A DNA stretch of 7,646 nt, taken from positions 1 to 7,646 of the forward strand of contig JASBVU010000083.1 of the NCBI GenBank assembly GCA_029960905.1, written 5' to 3'. The translations under genes were made by a program, and so were the position numbers. Below, one piece after another: positions 5,838-7,646 of this stretch. The first letter of the stretch is position 1. The number at the start of each line of letters is the position of its first letter. Under the pieces are notes generated by a model that had not been told where the DNA came from, searched no databases, and saw only the letters and a list, made by a program, of their open reading frames with translations. Source of the stretch: Thermoanaerobacterium sp. (GTDB taxonomy: Bacteria > Bacillota > Thermoanaerobacteria > Thermoanaerobacterales > Thermoanaerobacteraceae).

Positions 5838-6457
5838 TTATTATCGCTCCTTAAATGACACGTATCGTTCAACAGCACTAAAACGCAATTTCCATCATCT
5901 TTTACATCTATTATGTTTAATGCTGTATTGTCTTGTCTTATCTTCGGATAAAAGCTTAAATCCAAATTTAGCATGCCTAAAATTAAAGCTTTGATTGTTG
6001 TTCCATGTGACACGATTAGTATATTCTTATTTTTATATTGTTCTATGATTTTATTCGTTGCATTCAATATCCTATCTTGTACAGCTTTTAGCGTCTCAGC
6101 ACCTTCAATCACAGCTTCGAGGGGATTAGTTTTCCATGTATGATACAATTCTTTATATGATTTTTCTATTTCATTTACCGTAAGCCCTTCCCATACGCCA
6201 AACGATATTTCTCTAAGTTCTGGCAATTTTATAACATCTAAGTTAAAGCTTTTTGCAATAAAAGTTGCTGTTTTATATGCTCTATCTAAATCGCTGGAAA
6301 AAATCACATCTATCATTTCATGTTTTAATCTTTGAGACAACAAATAAGCTTGTTTCATTCCTTCATCGGAAAGTTCAGTATCGCTTACACCCTGAATTTT
6401 CTTTTGTCTATTCCATAATGTTTCACCATGTCGTACGATAAACAATCTAGTAGACAT
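5834..6457 (-). CDS. Histidine phosphatase family protein (phosphoglycerate mutase-like)
   Basis: 207-residue member of the histidine phosphatase superfamily. The N-terminal signature FIVRHGETLWN carries the phosphate-accepting His10 with Arg9. Further catalytic residues are Arg59 in SSDLDRAYKTA, Glu83 in LREISFGVWEGLT, and His151 in IVSHGTTIKAL. The LREISFGxWEGLT segment and the size are typical of the CobC/PhoE branch: alpha-ribazole phosphatase, broad acid phosphatase, or cofactor-dependent phosphoglycerate mutase-like proteins. No cobalamin genes are visible here, so CobC should not be assumed; a broad phosphatase is the safer reading. The start is well supported by AGGAGG at 6470-6465, seven bases before the ATG. 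Its TGA stop overlaps the TTG start of the flavoprotein gene, suggesting a two-gene unit. Confidence 0.88.
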   Translation of the reverse strand: MSTRLFIVRHGETLWNRQKKIQGVSDTELSDEGMKQAYLLSQRLKHEMIDVIFSSDLDRAYKTATFIAKSFNLDVIKLPELREISFGVWEGLTVNEIEKSYKELYHTWKTNPLEAVIEGAETLKAVQDRILNATNKIIEQYKNKNILIVSHGTTIKALILGMLNLDLSFYPKIRQDNTALNIIDVKDDGNCVLVLLNDTCHLRSDNN

Positions 6458-6478
6458 TAATAAACCTCCTGAAAAGCA

Positions 6479-6507
6479 ATTAAAACCCTATTGGTACTTA
6501 TAATCAA
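6479..6507 (-). promoter_or_regulatory. Possible promoter of the phosphatase-flavoprotein pair
   Basis: Minus strand TTGATT (6507-6502) and TTTAAT (6484-6479) with a 17-base spacer, nine of twelve consensus bases. It lies in the 58-base gap after the RpiR-type regulator gene. In such AT-rich DNA a match of this quality can arise by chance, so the pair could equally be co-transcribed with the regulator. Confidence 0.35.
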
Positions 6508-6515
6508 AATGCATT

Positions 6516-7379
6516 TTAAACATTTTTCGATAAATATATTCCATATTCATTCCAAATGTTTTCTAATTTTTCAAATGTGTCTGTTATCTTGTCTTTCTCT
6601 CTAATACCAACAGAAACAATTAGTGCATTTATAAGACTCAATGGAGCAACTAATGAATCGACAAATGATGCCATATTACTTTTAGCTAAAAGTATTTCAT
6701 CGGCAATTTCAGTAAGCGGCGATATAAGGCTGTCAGTAATGGCAACTATTTTTGCATTTTGTGATTTAGCATATTTCATAACTTCCAGTGTTCTTTTTGA
6801 ATACCTTGGAAAACCTATGCCAATCACTAAATCTTCTGAGTTTACTCTAAGCATTTGCTCAAAAACATCAGATATACCAGGCTTTACTAATATTACATTC
6901 TCAAGTATCAAATTTAAGTAAAATCCTAAGTACTCAGCAATAGCGGTGGAACTTCTAAAGCCAATTATGTATATTTTTTTGGCTTTGAAAATATTATCCA
7001 CCACTTCTTTGAAGGAATTCTTATCTATTTCTTCTTTCGTAGCTTTAATGTTTTCTATATCAGATTTTAGTACATTGTTTAAAATAGAAACTTCATCTGT
7101 TTCGTCTGTCATTTCAAGTCTTTGAACAGTAGTAAGTTTATTTTTTATTAATTCTTGTAATGCGCTTTGAAGCTCAGGATAGCCATCATATCCTAAAGTA
7201 TTTGCAAATCTGACTACAGTAGATTCACTGATGTTTATACTATTGCCCAGTTTTGCCGCCGTCATAAAAGCAGCTTTATCATAATGGTTTATTATATATT
7301 CTGCTATAATTTTTTGGCTTTTGCTTAATTGTGCATAGTTATCTTGAATCCTCTTGATTATATCAGCATTTTTATCCAT
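6516..7379 (-). CDS. MurR/RpiR-family transcriptional regulator with SIS domain
   Basis: 287-residue cytosolic regulator. The N-terminal RpiR-type helix-turn-helix domain (about 1-77) is clear: QLSKSQKIIAEYIINH, then AAKLGNSINISESTVVRFANTLGYDGYPEL. A SIS sugar-phosphate-binding domain follows at about 125-255, with KIYIIGFRSSTAIAEYL and VIGIGFPRYSKRTLEVMKYAK then AKIVAITDS. The family senses phosphosugars and controls sugar or amino-sugar catabolism or cell-wall recycling genes. No sugar transporter or kinase is adjacent, so its target is unknown; the phosphatase gene downstream could be part of its regulon only by proximity. The ATG at 7379-7377 is preceded by AAAGGG eight bases upstream. 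Length is normal, and I see no disrupted motif. Confidence 0.92.
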   Translation of the reverse strand: MDKNADIIKRIQDNYAQLSKSQKIIAEYIINHYDKAAFMTAAKLGNSINISESTVVRFANTLGYDGYPELQSALQELIKNKLTTVQRLEMTDETDEVSILNNVLKSDIENIKATKEEIDKNSFKEVVDNIFKAKKIYIIGFRSSTAIAEYLGFYLNLILENVILVKPGISDVFEQMLRVNSEDLVIGIGFPRYSKRTLEVMKYAKSQNAKIVAITDSLISPLTEIADEILLAKSNMASFVDSLVAPLSLINALIVSVGIREKDKITDTFEKLENIWNEYGIYLSKNV

Positions 7380-7437
7380 CGCTTATACCCTTTCTATTCT
7401 TAAATTTAAAGCTAATATTATTTATTACATATACAAT

Positions 7438-7466
7438 ATTCTATATATAAGTAAAAAATCCTGCAA
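7438..7466 (-). promoter_or_regulatory. Possible promoter of the RpiR-type regulator gene
   Basis: Minus strand TTGCAG (7466-7461) and TAGAAT (7443-7438) with a 17-base spacer. This would give a leader of about 50 bases. The -10 is good (five of six) but the -35 is poor, and the surrounding DNA is almost all A and T, so the call is weak. A promoter is expected somewhere in 7380-7521 because the gene is separated from surE by 142 bases. Confidence 0.3.
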
Positions 7467-7475
7467 TCGATGAAT

Positions 7476-7522
7476 AAAAAATGCCAATAAATTTAATGAC
7501 AAATTTCTTGCTTCAAAAAATT
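7476..7522 (-). terminator. Weak tandem-hairpin terminator candidate after surE
   Basis: Directly after the surE stop, the minus strand can fold a nine-base-pair AT-rich stem with a three-base loop (7522-7502). This is followed by an imperfect stem TGTCA...TGGCA (7501-7482) and then a run of six T (7481-7476). The order hairpin then T-tract fits a rho-independent terminator, but both stems are poor in GC and one has an internal mismatch. Its position between surE and a separate regulator gene supports the reading. Confidence 0.4.
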
Positions 7523-7646
7523 CAAATAGACATATCCCAGTCTTTTAAATTGTCAATAAAACTATACATAGTTAAGTCAAGCTGTATTGGAGTTATAGAT
7601 ATAAAACCATTTTTAACAGCAATTATGTCGCTATCTTCATCATTGA
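7522..7646 (-). CDS. surE: 5'/3'-nucleotidase SurE, C-terminal fragment
   Basis: Only the last 40 codons are in the window; the gene enters from beyond base 7646 and stops at TGA 7524-7522. The peptide begins NDEDSDIIAVKNGFISITPIQ and continues with LDLTMYSFIDNL. SurE proteins end in a segment like TDxxAVxxGYVSITPLxxDLT, which this matches well. SurE is a metal-dependent nucleoside monophosphate phosphatase (5'/3'-nucleotidase). The metal-binding N-terminal motifs are outside the window, so activity cannot be judged. The identification rests on one short but characteristic motif. Confidence 0.82.
   Translation of the reverse strand, partial: NDEDSDIIAVKNGFISITPIQLDLTMYSFIDNLKDWDMSI

Noticed and set aside
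7395..7445. AATATT repeats upstream of the RpiR-type gene as an operator
   Set aside because: Six-base AT-only palindromes are expected by chance in this composition; no longer dyad symmetry is seen.
1..7646. Mobile element, CRISPR array, toxin-antitoxin or phage-defence system
   Set aside because: No transposase, integrase, regular repeats, or small two-gene module is present; nearly all space is filled by recognised housekeeping genes in one orientation.

Overview
This is an AT-rich window in which every supportable gene lies on the minus strand, so the biological reading direction runs from base 7646 down to base 1. The gene content (small pro-enzyme SpeD, AroH-type chorismate mutase, IspH next to a four-domain S1 protein, strong AGGAGG-type ribosome binding sites, TTGACA/TATAAT-type promoters) points to a low-GC Gram-positive anaerobe of the Clostridia. 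A Thermoanaerobacterium/Thermoanaerobacter-like organism is my best guess, inferred from protein style and not proven. I see no mobile element, CRISPR array, tRNA or rRNA.

Layout in transcription order: (1) the C-terminal end of surE (7646-7522), followed by two weak hairpins and a T-tract; (2) a MurR/RpiR-family SIS-domain regulator (7379-6516); (3) a histidine-phosphatase/phosphoglycerate-mutase-like enzyme (6457-5834), whose TGA stop overlaps the TTG start of (4) an HI0933/BaiN-family flavoprotein (5837-4620); (5) a spacer with two stem-loops, then a small unrecognised membrane-anchored protein (4548-4084); (6) a well-formed promoter (4081-4053) driving aroH-cmk-plsC-ispH-S1 (4021-471), a tightly packed operon joining aromatic amino acid synthesis, CMP recycling, phospholipid synthesis, isoprenoid synthesis and translation; (7) a separate consensus promoter (453-426) driving speD (373 to beyond base 1), the entry into spermidine synthesis.

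The most unusual place is the aroH-cmk pair. The conserved AroH reading frame has no usual start codon. The ATG behind the good ribosome binding site is one base out of frame and meets a stop after six codons, as though one base had been inserted. At the other end AroH has no stop codon, and its frame runs directly into cytidylate kinase. As written, this is a chorismate mutase-cytidylate kinase fusion frame with a damaged or non-standard start. It could be a sequencing error, a real mutation, non-canonical initiation/frameshifting or a genuine fusion. Apart from this and the unknown membrane protein, the window looks like ordinary housekeeping chromosome, and I found no convincing new multi-gene system.
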